Source: Microbacterium sp. AZCO
GTDB lineage: Bacteria > Actinomycetota > Actinomycetes > Actinomycetales > Microbacteriaceae
Length of the DNA: 64,000 nucleotides
Reading direction: 5' to 3'
Assembly: GCF_039614715.1 (NCBI RefSeq)
Contig: NZ_CP154857.1
Span: 3,348,001-3,412,000, forward strand
A model generated the notes under the pieces. The model had not been told where the DNA came from, ran no database searches, and worked only from the letters and a program-made list of their open reading frames with translations. The translations under genes and the position numbers were made by a program. Of the stretch, positions 16,853 to 25,028 are shown piece after piece. The stretch's first letter is position 1. Each line of letters starts with the position of its first letter.

Positions 16853-17968
16853 ATGGCTGCGAGCATCCTGTCGATCGGCACCGCGGTGCCCCCGGCCCGT
16901 GTCTCGCAGACGGCGGCGCGCGACGTCTTCGCGGCGCAGCCCGGGCTCACCCGCATCACGCAGCGGCTCATCCACGCCGCCTTCGACGCATCGGCGATCG
17001 ACCACCGCAACACGGTGCTCACCGACCTCGTCGCCGTGGCCGACGGCGAGGTGGTTCGGGATGCCGCGCCCGCCGAGCTCGATCTCGCAGGCGCCGACGG
17101 CACGATCCTCGTCCCCTCGACGGGCGATCGGAACGACGCCTACATCCGCCTCGCCCCGCCGCTGTTCGCCGAGGCGTCGGCGCAGGCGCTCGCCGAGGCA
17201 TCCCTCTCCCCAGCCGACGTGACCCACGTCGTGACGGTGTCGTGCACGGGCATGTTCGCGCCGGGACCCGACTTCCGGCTCGTGCAGGACCTCGGCCTGC
17301 CGCGCACCGTCGAGCGGTACCACATCGGCTTCATGGGGTGTGCGGCCGCGCTTCCCGGCCTGCGTGCGGCTGCGCGGATCTGCGCCGCCCAGCCCGACGC
17401 CGTCGTGCTCGTGGCAGCGGCCGAGCTGTGCACGCTGCACATCCGGTCGTCGGAGGATCCGCAGCAGATCGTGGCGGCCTCGGTCTTCGCGGACGGCGCG
17501 GCGGCCGCCGTCGTATCGGCCCGGTCGTTCGGCGACGGGCCGCGCCTCGAGCTCGACCGGTTCGGCACCGTCCTCACGAGCGAGGGCGAGTCCGAGATGG
17601 TGTGGACGATCGGCGACCAGGGGTTCGACATGGTCCTCACCGCCGAGGTGCCGCGCATCATCGGCCGCGAGATCCGCGATGCCGTCGGCGGATTCCTCGG
17701 CGAGGACCGGCCGGACGCGTGGGCCGTGCACCCGGGCGGACGGAGCGTGCTCGACCGCGTCGAGTCCGGGCTCGGCCTCGACCAGGCGGCGCTCCAGGCG
17801 TCGCGCGAGGTGCTGCGGCAGCAGGGCAACATGTCGAGCGCGACGATCCTCTTCATTCTGCGCGCCCTGCTGCACGACGCGGCGCTCGGTGACGCCCGCA
17901 TCGCCGCCCTCGCCTTCGGACCGGGCCTGACCGTCGAGTCGGCGCTGCTCCGGCGGACCACCGCGTGA
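16853..17968 (+). CDS. Type III polyketide synthase
   Basis: Chalcone-synthase-like iterative polyketide synthase, 371 residues. The catalytic triad is complete: Cys163 in GFMGCAAALPG, His293 in AVHPGG, Asn326 in GNMSSA. Such enzymes extend a fatty acyl starter with malonyl-CoA to alkylresorcinols, alkylpyrones or related rings. The methyltransferase and FAD monooxygenase overlap it downstream and a UbiA prenyltransferase converges from the other side. The set matches the agqA-D type cluster described for alkyl-O-dihydrogeranyl-methoxyhydroquinones in Actinoplanes missouriensis. The exact product here is inference. Confidence 0.93.
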   Translation: MAASILSIGTAVPPARVSQTAARDVFAAQPGLTRITQRLIHAAFDASAIDHRNTVLTDLVAVADGEVVRDAAPAELDLAGADGTILVPSTGDRNDAYIRLAPPLFAEASAQALAEASLSPADVTHVVTVSCTGMFAPGPDFRLVQDLGLPRTVERYHIGFMGCAAALPGLRAAARICAAQPDAVVLVAAAELCTLHIRSSEDPQQIVAASVFADGAAAAVVSARSFGDGPRLELDRFGTVLTSEGESEMVWTIGDQGFDMVLTAEVPRIIGREIRDAVGGFLGEDRPDAWAVHPGGRSVLDRVESGLGLDQAALQASREVLRQQGNMSSATILFILRALLHDAALGDARIAALAFGPGLTVESALLRRTTA

Positions 17969-18657
17969 GCCTCCGCGCGCGCGATACCGTCGTGCGGGAG
18001 CTCATGGACGATCCGGACTGCGACTCCGCCCGCCTCGCCGCGACGCTGCGCCGCTTCGACACCGTCAACCGGCTGTGGAGCGGCTGGGCCGCGCTCTATC
18101 GCGCACGGCTCGGGCCGTTCCTCGCGTCGCTCGAGCGGCCCGCGCGCGTGCTCGACCTCGGATCGGGCGGCGGAGATCTCGTGACGCGGCTCGCGGGACT
18201 CGCCGAGCGCGACGGACTCGACGTGCGCTGGGTCGGCGCGGACCCCGACGCGCGGGCCCTCGAGGTCGCCCGCGGGCGCGCCTCCTCGCGGATCGAGTTC
18301 CGGGCGTCGGATGCCTCGTCCCTCCGCTCCGCCGGCGAGCGGTTCGACGCCGTGGTGTCCAACCACGTGCTGCACCACCTCTCGGCTTTCGACCTCGCCG
18401 GGTTCGCGGCGGATTCGCGCGCGCTGACGGACGGGCTCGTGCTGCACTCCGACATCCGCCGCAGCCGCACCGCCTACGGGCTGTACGCCGTCGGCGTGAC
18501 CCCGTTCGCGCCCGGGACGTTCCTGCGCACCGACGGGCTCCGCTCCATCCGGCGCAGCTACCGCGCCGCCGAGCTCGAGGCCGCCCTGGGTCATCCGTGG
18601 ACGGTCCGGGATGCCTCGCCCTTCCGCGTCGTGGCGGAGGCGCCCGGCGATGCCTGA
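17965..18657 (+). CDS. Class I SAM-dependent methyltransferase (polyketide tailoring)
   Basis: 230 residues. SAM motif I is VLDLGSGGGDLVTRLAG, motif II VGADPDARALEVARGR, and the post-motif region is FDAVVSNHVLHHLSAFDLAG. The GTG start overlaps the PKS stop (GTGA) and its own end overlaps the FAD monooxygenase by 8 bp, so all three are coupled. Expected to methylate the polyketide ring or a hydroxyl on it, as in the agq-type cluster; regiochemistry unknown. Confidence 0.9.
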   Translation: MSLRARDTVVRELMDDPDCDSARLAATLRRFDTVNRLWSGWAALYRARLGPFLASLERPARVLDLGSGGGDLVTRLAGLAERDGLDVRWVGADPDARALEVARGRASSRIEFRASDASSLRSAGERFDAVVSNHVLHHLSAFDLAGFAADSRALTDGLVLHSDIRRSRTAYGLYAVGVTPFAPGTFLRTDGLRSIRRSYRAAELEAALGHPWTVRDASPFRVVAEAPGDA

Positions 18658-19759
18658 CGTGGCGATCGTCGGTGCCGGGCCGGTCGGGACGCTCCTGGCC
18701 GGGCTCCTCGCTCGGCACGGGGTCGAGGTCGCGCTGCTCGAGCAGCGCGCGTCGGCGGGAGACGGCAGCCGGGCGATCGGCGTGCACGCGCCCGTGCTCG
18801 CCGCGCTGGAGGCATCCGGGATCACCGAGCGACTGCTCGCCTCGGCCGTGCGGGTCTCTCGCGGAGAGGCGCGCTCCGACGGCCGCGCGCTCGGCGTCGT
18901 GCGCTTCGACCGGCTGGATCGGCGGTTCCCCTTCGTCGCGGCGCTGCCGCAGGCGGCCACCGAGGAGGCGCTCGCGCTCGGGGCTCCCGCGCCGCGGCGG
19001 GGCGCCACCGTGACGGCGGTCGCTCCGGACGGACGAGTGACGCTCGAGGGCGGCGAGTCGGTGGTGGCGCCGATCGTCGTCGTCGCGGGCGGCTGGCGCG
19101 CTCGACGGCTCGTGTACCGCCCCGGAGCCGTGCACGTTCGGCCCTACGCCGACCGGTACCTGATGGCCGACGTCGCGTCCGACGCCGACGGCGACCTCGC
19201 CGTCGTCAACATCGACCGCGACGGAGTGCTTGAGTCGTTCCCGCTGCCGGGCGGGCGGCGCCGCTTCGTGGCCTGGGACGCGGGAGGCGAGGTCTCGGGC
19301 CGGGTGAGCCGTCTGCGCTCCGCGCTCCGCGCGCGGGGACAGGATGCCGCCGCCGAGCTCGTCCACACGGCCGCGAGCTTCGAGGTGCGCCGCGCCGTCG
19401 CCCCGGCGCTCCGCCGGGAACGCCTCTTCGTGATCGGCGACACGGCCCACGAGGTGAGCCCCATCGGCGGGCAGGGCATGAACCTGGGGCTCCTGGATGC
19501 CGCGACCCTCGCACCCCTGCTCGCGTCGTGGGTGCGCTCGGGGCGGGAGCCCGCGCCGGAGCTCGCGGCATGGGAGCGCCGTCGCCTCGCCTCGGCCCGC
19601 ACGGCGGCCGCCCTCGCCACGCTCAACACGTCGCTGGGCCGGCCGCTCGGGCCGACGGCCCACGCCGTGCGGCGGGCGGGCCTTCGCGTGGTGCTGCTGC
19701 CGCCCGGCGCGCGCCTGCTCGCCCACGCCTACGCGATGGGCTTCGACCGCGACGCCTGA
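18650..19759 (+). CDS. FAD-dependent monooxygenase (aromatic hydroxylase type)
   Basis: 369 residues with the dinucleotide-binding start VAIVGAGPVGTLLAGLLARHG and the FAD-ribityl motif LFVIGDTAHEVSPIGGQGMNLG near residues 260-280. It has the overall arrangement of p-hydroxybenzoate hydroxylase-like enzymes. ATG at 18650 lies inside the methyltransferase end. Likely converts the alkylresorcinol-type product to a hydroquinone or quinone by ring hydroxylation. Role assigned by cluster context. Confidence 0.9.
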   Translation: MPDVAIVGAGPVGTLLAGLLARHGVEVALLEQRASAGDGSRAIGVHAPVLAALEASGITERLLASAVRVSRGEARSDGRALGVVRFDRLDRRFPFVAALPQAATEEALALGAPAPRRGATVTAVAPDGRVTLEGGESVVAPIVVVAGGWRARRLVYRPGAVHVRPYADRYLMADVASDADGDLAVVNIDRDGVLESFPLPGGRRRFVAWDAGGEVSGRVSRLRSALRARGQDAAAELVHTAASFEVRRAVAPALRRERLFVIGDTAHEVSPIGGQGMNLGLLDAATLAPLLASWVRSGREPAPELAAWERRRLASARTAAALATLNTSLGRPLGPTAHAVRRAGLRVVLLPPGARLLAHAYAMGFDRDA

Positions 19760-19770
19760 CCGGCCGGGGC

Positions 19771-19853
19771 CGCGGCCGCACAGCCGCGGAGGAGATGACA
19801 CCCCCGGAGGACGCCGCCCTCGGCATCCATCCTCCCGACCTGCCATCTCCTCC
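19771..19853. terminator. Nested hairpins between convergent PKS operon and UbiA gene
   Basis: Three inverted repeats are seen: CGCGGC/GCCGCG (19771-19788), GGAGGAGATG/CATCTCCTCC (19788-19797 and 19844-19853), and an inner GGAGGA/TCCTCC. Position between convergent genes suggests a bidirectional terminator; no U tract. Confidence 0.5.
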
Positions 19854-19884
19854 CGACGCGCCCGCCCCGCGGCCGCCCGCGGTC

Positions 19885-20730
19885 TCAGGCCGCGTAGGCG
19901 CCGCCCGTCGCGACGAGCTGCGCCGCGAGGAGGAGCGCGGCGAGCATGACCAGCCGGAAGAGGACGCGGGTCGGCGGGCGCACCAGCGCGAGCACGGCCG
20001 TGCCGACCGCGACCACGACGACCGCCGAGAAGAAGACCCACGACAGGACTGACGGCGAGCCCTGCGAACCGCCGACGAGCACCGCGATCGCCCCGACCAC
20101 GATCCCGCCCGCCGCGACGACGGCCGACACCCGCGCGCCGAGGCGATGCGGCAGGCCGCGCACGCCGGTCGCGCGGTCGTCATCGAGGTCGGGCAGCACG
20201 TTGGTGAGGTGCACGGCGGCTCCGAGTGCGGCCCCGGCGATCCAGCCCCACGGTGCGGCGACGCGGGGGTCGGGCATGGACAGTGTCGCGAGGGAGGGGA
20301 AGATGCCGAAGCTCACGAGGAACGGCACGATCGAGAACGCCGTCGACTTCAGCCCCGCGTTGTACGACCAGGCCGACGCCAGGAAGAGGGCGTGGGCTGC
20401 CAGCATCCCGAATCCCAGCGGCGCGGAGAGCGCGAGCGCCGCGACCGCCGCCCCGATCGCGGCGATCCACGCCGTGCGCTCCGAGACATCGCCCCGGGCG
20501 ATGGGCTTGTCGGTGCGGCCCACCGCGGTGTCGCGCGGGGAGTCGATCGCGTCGTTCGAGAGGCCGATCGACAGCTGCCCGGCGAAGACGGCGAGCGTCA
20601 GCAGCACGAGCCGCCACGGCTCGAGCCCCACCGCGATGCCGAGCGCGAGCGCGAGCGCCGTGACGACGAGCGTCGGGCCGGGATGCGTCGAGCCCCAGAG
20701 CGCCCGGACGGTGCGCATGGCCGGCGTCAC
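19885..20730 (-). CDS. UbiA-family prenyltransferase
   Basis: 281-residue integral membrane prenyltransferase with about eight hydrophobic segments. The two Asp-rich motifs that bind Mg2+-prenyl diphosphate are NDAIDSPRD and DLDDDRATG. It converges on the type III PKS operon, and is the expected partner that adds a prenyl group to the aromatic ring or its oxygen. The GTG at 20730 overlaps the stop of the upstream membrane protein (GTGA); an in-frame ATG at 20718 is the alternative. Confidence 0.9.
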   Translation of the reverse strand: MTPAMRTVRALWGSTHPGPTLVVTALALALGIAVGLEPWRLVLLTLAVFAGQLSIGLSNDAIDSPRDTAVGRTDKPIARGDVSERTAWIAAIGAAVAALALSAPLGFGMLAAHALFLASAWSYNAGLKSTAFSIVPFLVSFGIFPSLATLSMPDPRVAAPWGWIAGAALGAAVHLTNVLPDLDDDRATGVRGLPHRLGARVSAVVAAGGIVVGAIAVLVGGSQGSPSVLSWVFFSAVVVVAVGTAVLALVRPPTRVLFRLVMLAALLLAAQLVATGGAYAA

Positions 20731-21191
20731 GCGTCGACCGGGTAGCGCCCCCGGATGATGCCCAGGATGCTCGTCACGACCTGGCCGAGGTAGGCGAGCC
20801 CGATGAGGGCGGACGCGACGACGAACACGGCCTGCGACGTCTCGTACGACATCCCCGTCCAGGTCGAGAGCGCCGATTCGAGGTGGCCGCTGTCCCCCGA
20901 GTCGGGCACCGTCAGCGCACCGAGGAGCAGCGCGAACCACAGCACGAACGTCGCGATGTCATAGGCGAGACGCGTCCTGCGCGCGCGCCGGGACTGCGTG
21001 TCGAAGAGCGTCAGCAGCGGAGGCACGAGGAGCACCAGGATGACGAAGATGCCGTACACGATGCCGAGGAACGCGAGCCAGCCGAGCTGGGCCCCCACCC
21101 ACCCTCGCCCGATGAAGAAGAAGACCGGCAGCAGCACCGCCGCCACCCATTGGGCGATGAAGACGAAACGGCCGGAGCCTGCCATGCGCAT
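20727..21191 (-). CDS. Small four-helix membrane protein, paralogue 1
   Basis: 154 residues, with four hydrophobic segments and no family I recognise. It opens SGRFVFIAQWVAAVLLPVFFF and ends GIIRGRYPVDA. The neighbour at 21236-21691 has the same opening and ending, so they are tandem duplicates. TACGGT lies 6 nt before the ATG. Its stop is coupled to the UbiA prenyltransferase, which could link it to the polyketide cluster, though no function is visible. Confidence 0.8.
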   Translation of the reverse strand: MRMAGSGRFVFIAQWVAAVLLPVFFFIGRGWVGAQLGWLAFLGIVYGIFVILVLLVPPLLTLFDTQSRRARRTRLAYDIATFVLWFALLLGALTVPDSGDSGHLESALSTWTGMSYETSQAVFVVASALIGLAYLGQVVTSILGIIRGRYPVDA

Positions 21192-21197
21192 GGTCCG

Positions 21198-21203
21198 ACC
21201 GTA
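21198..21203 (-). promoter_or_regulatory. -10 hexamer, probable leaderless promoter (paralogue 1)
   Basis: TACGGT on the minus strand, 6 nt before the ATG at 21191. The paralogue has the identical hexamer and spacing. Confidence 0.55.
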
Positions 21204-21235
21204 GCGGGCGCGGCGCCGTCCCGGCGCGGGGCGCG

Positions 21236-21691
21236 TCAGGCGTGGACCGGATTGCGCCCTCGGACGATGCCCATGACCGCCAGCACGAGCTGTGCGAGAT
21301 AAGCCACGCCGATCAGGCCGACGGCGAAGAGGAAGGCCGGCGACGGGCCGGCGTCGTACGAGATGCCGAAAGTGTTCATGATGGCGGAGTCGCGCACGCC
21401 GTTGTCCGCGAGCGGAAACGTCAGCCCGCCCAGCACGATCGCGCACCAGAGCACGACGGATGCCGCGTCGTAGCCCACCCGCGTCGACCGTTCGCGGCGC
21501 CCCTCGCCGTCGAGCAGCGTCAGCACTGGCGGGATGAGCAGGACCGGGATGCTGTAAACGGCGTAGTCGCTGCGGAACGACGGATCCTCGGCCATGAGCC
21601 AGGACTCGCCGAAGAAGAAGACGACGGGCAGCAGTGCCGCCGCCACCCACTGTGCGACGAACACGAAACGGCCGGACCGGGCGATCCGCAT
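21236..21691 (-). CDS. Small four-helix membrane protein, paralogue 2
   Basis: 151 residues with four membrane segments. It shares the N-terminal SGRFVF-AQWVAA-LLPV stretch and the C-terminal VRGR-PV-A tail with the previous gene, and the loop regions differ. It has its own TACGGT hexamer 6 nt before the ATG. The stop is 33 bp before the hexamer of paralogue 1. Function unknown. Confidence 0.8.
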   Translation of the reverse strand: MRIARSGRFVFVAQWVAAALLPVVFFFGESWLMAEDPSFRSDYAVYSIPVLLIPPVLTLLDGEGRRERSTRVGYDAASVVLWCAIVLGGLTFPLADNGVRDSAIMNTFGISYDAGPSPAFLFAVGLIGVAYLAQLVLAVMGIVRGRNPVHA

Positions 21692-21697
21692 GCTCAG

Positions 21698-21703
21698 ACC
21701 GTA
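21698..21703 (-). promoter_or_regulatory. -10 hexamer, probable leaderless promoter (paralogue 2)
   Basis: TACGGT on the minus strand, 6 nt before the ATG at 21691. Confidence 0.55.
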
Positions 21704-21763
21704 GCGCGTGTCGCCTCCGCGGCGACAGTCGGCGTCGGATGCCGTAACGCGGGGAATGCTTCA

Positions 21764-21789
21764 CAGGTGCATGTGGTTGCATACACCTG
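21764..21789. promoter_or_regulatory. Inverted repeat upstream of nitroreductase
   Basis: CAGGTGCATG and CATACACCTG form 9 of 10 paired positions around TGGTTG, 46 bp before the nitroreductase ATG. Two TGCAT steps also read as a direct repeat. A repressor operator (MarR-like) is plausible; no regulator lies beside it. Confidence 0.5.
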
Positions 21790-21835
21790 GGCCGACGGCG
21801 TCCCGGCAAACGAACCGACTCCAAGGAGACGCCAC

Positions 21836-22417
21836 ATGTCCACCCTCACCGACCGCACCGCCGAGACCGACGCCCCGATCATCGATGTCCTCGCGGAGCG
21901 CTGGAGCACCCGCATCTTCGACCGCCACGCCGTCATCGACGAGGCCGCGCTCGCGAGCGCGCTCGAGGCCGCCCGCTGGGCTCCGACCGCCGCCAACACG
22001 CAGGCGTGGCGAGTCATCGTGGCGCGCCGCGGCTCCGCCGCGCACGCGAAGATCCTGGCCTCGCTCGCGGGCTTCAACAGCGCCTGGGCGGGCGACGCCG
22101 CGGTGCTCGTCGTCTTCATCGCCGAGACCGAGCGCGACGGCAACGCCCTCCGCTGGGCCGAGTACGACGCCGGTCAGGTCGCCGCCCACTTCACGGTGCA
22201 GGCGCACGCGAACGGCCTCTCGACCCACCAGATGGGCGGCTTCGACCACGAGGCGATCGCGGCCGGCTTCGGCCTCGACGCGGCCCTTCTGCCGATCACG
22301 GTCATGGCCGTCGGCGAGCTCGGCGACATCCGCCAGGCGTCGGAGGAGCTGCAGGCCCGCGAGAACGCTCCGCGCCTCCGCCGCCCCGTCGCCGAGTCGG
22401 TCATCGTCAACGACTGA
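21836..22417 (+). CDS. Nitroreductase family protein
   Basis: 193-residue FMN-dependent oxidoreductase. The FMN phosphate-binding start RWSTRIFD is followed by ALEAARWAPTAANTQAWRVIV, and NAHQMGGFDHEAI-like sequence (STHQMGGF) lies near residue 130. It belongs to the short nitroreductase group with oxygen-insensitive NAD(P)H oxidoreductases. A strong AAGGAG sits 7 nt before the ATG, unlike the leaderless genes around it. An inverted repeat upstream may be its operator. Confidence 0.9.
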   Translation: MSTLTDRTAETDAPIIDVLAERWSTRIFDRHAVIDEAALASALEAARWAPTAANTQAWRVIVARRGSAAHAKILASLAGFNSAWAGDAAVLVVFIAETERDGNALRWAEYDAGQVAAHFTVQAHANGLSTHQMGGFDHEAIAAGFGLDAALLPITVMAVGELGDIRQASEELQARENAPRLRRPVAESVIVND

Positions 22418-22432
22418 GCTCCGCCCGACCCG

Positions 22433-22510
22433 CGAACCCACACTCCGCTCCCGACCCCACACTCCGCGCGCGTCCGCAGAGTGTGGGGTCGGTCTGCGAA
22501 TGTGGGTTCG
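22433..22510. repeat. Long nested palindrome A, also terminator for nitroreductase and clpB
   Basis: Outer arms CGAACCCACA (22433-22442) / TGTGGGTTCG (22501-22510) enclose inner arms GACCCCACACTC (22453-22464) / GAGTGTGGGGTC (22479-22490). Both pairs are perfect. The element lies between convergent genes, so it can terminate both. Palindrome B at 24879-24959 has the same two-stem design. Confidence 0.75.
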
Positions 22511-22524
22511 TCGTATGAGGCGGG

Positions 22525-24723
22525 TCAATCGTCGAGAAGCTCGGCCTCGATCACGTCGTCATCCGTGGCGGGCGCCTCGGGGCCGTCGCTCGTCAGCACG
22601 AGCGACGAGCCGTCGGCGGAGACATCCACCCGCACGACGTCGCCGTCGCGGACCCCGCCCGACAGCAGGGCCATCGCGAGACGGTCCTGGATCTCGGACT
22701 GGATGAGCCGGCGCAGCGGCCGCGCGCCGAATACGGGGTCGTAGCCCCGCTCGGCGAGCCACGTGCGCGCCTCGGGCGTGACGGCGAGCGTCAGGCGGCG
22801 GTCGCGGAGGCGGCGCTGCAGCGCGTCTACGGCGAGCTCGACGATCTGCGCGAGGTCGTCCTCGGTGAGCGCCGAGAAGATCACGATGTCGTCGAGGCGG
22901 TTCACGAACTCCGGCTTGAACGCCTGCCGCACGAGCCCCTGCACCTGCTCGCGCTTCTGGTCGAACGACAGCGTCGGGTCGATGAGGATCGGCGAGCCGA
23001 GGTTCGACGTCAGGATCAGGATGACGTTCTTGAAGTCGACCGTGCGGCCCTGGCCGTCGGTCAGCCGTCCGTCGTCCATGACCTGCAGCAGCACGTCGAA
23101 GACCTCGGGGTGCGCCTTCTCGACCTCGTCGAGCAGCACGACCGAGTACGGACGACGCCGCACGGCCTCGGTCAGCTGGCCGCCCTGCTCGTAGCCGATG
23201 TAGCCGGGAGGGGCGCCGACGAGCCGCGAGACCGAGTGCTTCTCGCCGTACTCCGACATGTCGATGCGCACCATGGCGTGCTCGTCGTCGAAGAGGAACT
23301 CCGCGAGGGCCTTCGCGAGCTCGGTCTTGCCGACGCCGGTGGGGCCGAGGAAGAGGAACGAGCCGGTCGGGCGGTTCGGGTCGCTGATGCCCGCGCGAGA
23401 CCGGCGCACGGCATCCGACACCGCCTTGACGGCATCCTTCTGCCCGATGAGGCGCTTGCCGAGCTCGGCCTCGAGGTGCAGCAGCTTCTCGGTCTCGCCC
23501 TGCATGAGGCGCCCGACGGGGATGCCCGTCCACGCGGCGATGACGGCCGCGATGTCCTCCTCGGTGACCTGGTCGTTGACCATCCGTTCGCCCGCGGGCT
23601 CTTCGCGTTCGGCGGTCATGAGCTCGCGCTCGAGCGCCGGGATCTCGGCGTACAGCAGCCGCGACGCCTTCTCGAGGTTGCCCTCGCGCTGCGCGCGCTC
23701 GGCCTCCATACGGGCGGCGTCGAGCTTGGTCTTGAGGTCGCCGACGCGGTTGAGCGACGCGCGCTCGCGCTCCCAGCGGGCCTGCAGCTCGTCGAGCCTC
23801 GCCTGCTCCTGGCCGAGCTGCTCGCGCAGCGCCGCCAGGCGCTCCTTCGAGGCCTCGTCCTTCTCCTTCTTGAGGGCGAGCTCCTCGAGCTTGAGCCGGT
23901 CGACGTGCCGGCGCAGCTCGTCGATCTCGAGCGGCGCGGAGTCGATCTCCATGCGCAAGCGGCTGGCGGCCTCGTCGATGAGGTCGATCGCCTTGTCGGG
24001 CAGCTGGCGGCTCGGGATGTAGCGGTGGCTGAGGGATGCCGCGGCCACGAGCGCGCCGTCGGCGATCGCGACCTTGTGGTGGGCCTCGTAGCGCTCCTTG
24101 AGCCCGCGCAGGATCGCGACGGTGTCCTCGACGCTGGGCTCGCCGACGTAGACCTGCTGGAAGCGGCGCTCGAGCGCGGCATCCTTCTCGATGAACTCGC
24201 GGTACTCGTTGAGGGTCGTGGCCCCGATGAGGCGCAGCTCGCCGCGGGCGAGCATCGGCTTGAGCATGTTGGATGCCGCGACAGAGCCCTCGCCGCCGCC
24301 CGCGCCCATCAGCACGTGCAGTTCGTCGATGAAGGTGATGATGCGGCCGTCGGACTCGGTGATCTCCTTGAGGACGCTCTTGAGGCGCTCCTCGAACTGA
24401 CCGCGGTACATCGCGCCCGCGACGAGCGCGGAGATGTCGAGGGTGACGAGCTCCTTGTCCTTGAGGGACTCCGCGACGTCGCCCGCGACGATGCGCTGCG
24501 CGAGGCCCTCGACGACGGCGGTCTTGCCGACGCCGGGCTCGCCGATCAGCACGGGGTTGTTCTTCGTGCGGCGGGTCAGCACCTGGCTGACGCGCCGGAT
24601 CTCGCTGTCGCGCCCGATGACGGGGTCGAGCTTGCCCTGGCGGGCCCGGTCGGTGAGGTTGATCCCGAACTGCTCGAGGGCGCTCCGCGCGTCCTCCTGC
24701 CCGGGCTGCTGCGTGGCGTTCAT
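22525..24723 (-). CDS. clpB: ClpB disaggregase lacking the N-terminal domain
   Basis: Hexameric AAA+ chaperone that extracts proteins from aggregates with DnaK. It has 732 residues against about 860 for full ClpB. Walker A1 GEPGVGKT is at 61-68, the coiled-coil middle domain lies near 300-420, then Walker A2 GPTGVGKT and the C-terminal D2 domain with [14 protein letters not shown] sequence ([13 protein letters not shown]). The Clp N-domain is missing: the ATG with AGGAG before it directly follows the promoter and HAIR site, so no upstream coding space exists. The C terminus is acidic. Confidence 0.93.
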   Translation of the reverse strand: MNATQQPGQEDARSALEQFGINLTDRARQGKLDPVIGRDSEIRRVSQVLTRRTKNNPVLIGEPGVGKTAVVEGLAQRIVAGDVAESLKDKELVTLDISALVAGAMYRGQFEERLKSVLKEITESDGRIITFIDELHVLMGAGGGEGSVAASNMLKPMLARGELRLIGATTLNEYREFIEKDAALERRFQQVYVGEPSVEDTVAILRGLKERYEAHHKVAIADGALVAAASLSHRYIPSRQLPDKAIDLIDEAASRLRMEIDSAPLEIDELRRHVDRLKLEELALKKEKDEASKERLAALREQLGQEQARLDELQARWERERASLNRVGDLKTKLDAARMEAERAQREGNLEKASRLLYAEIPALERELMTAEREEPAGERMVNDQVTEEDIAAVIAAWTGIPVGRLMQGETEKLLHLEAELGKRLIGQKDAVKAVSDAVRRSRAGISDPNRPTGSFLFLGPTGVGKTELAKALAEFLFDDEHAMVRIDMSEYGEKHSVSRLVGAPPGYIGYEQGGQLTEAVRRRPYSVVLLDEVEKAHPEVFDVLLQVMDDGRLTDGQGRTVDFKNVILILTSNLGSPILIDPTLSFDQKREQVQGLVRQAFKPEFVNRLDDIVIFSALTEDDLAQIVELAVDALQRRLRDRRLTLAVTPEARTWLAERGYDPVFGARPLRRLIQSEIQDRLAMALLSGGVRDGDVVRVDVSADGSSLVLTSDGPEAPATDDDVIEAELLDD

Positions 24724-24751
24724 CTGTCTCCTGAAATCTGCGGGACTCAAA

Positions 24752-24772
24752 CTTGAGTCGTTATGGCTCAAG
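24752..24772. promoter_or_regulatory. HspR operator (HAIR) of clpB
   Basis: CTTGAGT-N7-GCTCAAG (minus strand CTTGAGC-N7-ACTCAAG) matches the HAIR consensus CTTGAGT-N7-ACTCAAG at 13 of 14 positions. It abuts the predicted -10, and the repressor gene is at 38863-39405. Confidence 0.88.
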
Positions 24773-24800
24773 TTTACCAAATACAGGATGCCGCGGGCAA
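24771..24800 (-). promoter_or_regulatory. Predicted clpB promoter
   Basis: TTGCCC (24800-24795), 18-nt spacer, TAAACT (24776-24771) on the minus strand. The -10 overlaps the first two bases of the HAIR site, as expected for HspR repression. Confidence 0.5.
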
Positions 24801-24878
24801 CGCCCGGCTACCGGGACGGTGGCGCGCAAGGCGCGGGCGGCAGGCGGGGCCGCGCGGCAGGCGAGGCGCGCCTGGGCG

Positions 24879-24959
24879 TCCATAGCCCGTGCTCTCGCCG
24901 AGAGCCCACGCTGTGCACGGGTCAGATCGTGGGCTTTCGGTCACAGCACGGGCTATGGA
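24879..24959. repeat. Long nested palindrome B
   Basis: Outer arms TCCATAGCCCGTGCT (24879-24893) / AGCACGGGCTATGGA (24945-24959), 15 bp perfect, enclose AGCCCACG / CGTGGGCT (24903-24910 and 24928-24935). It occupies most of the 284-bp gap between clpB and the GlxA-type regulator. Same architecture as palindrome A but different sequence. It could end the regulator transcript. Confidence 0.7.
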
Positions 24960-24967
24960 TGCAGTGG

Positions 24968-25028
24968 CCCCCGCGCCAGGCGACGGTATCGAGCACCCCC
25001 CCCCGCGTCAGGCGACGATCTCCAGCAC
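24968..25028. repeat. Imperfect direct duplication of the regulator 3' end
   Basis: The 28 bp covering the last codons and stop of the regulator (25001-25028) recur at about 24968-24995 with four mismatches. The copies are separated by a run of nine C (24996-25004, shared with the second copy). The copied stretch lacks the stop, so it is a decayed duplication. Confidence 0.6.

Noticed and set aside
24996..25004. Phase-variable C9 tract controlling the GlxA-type regulator
   Set aside because: The run lies after the stop codon on the downstream side, so slippage would not change the main protein; kept only as part of the tail duplication.
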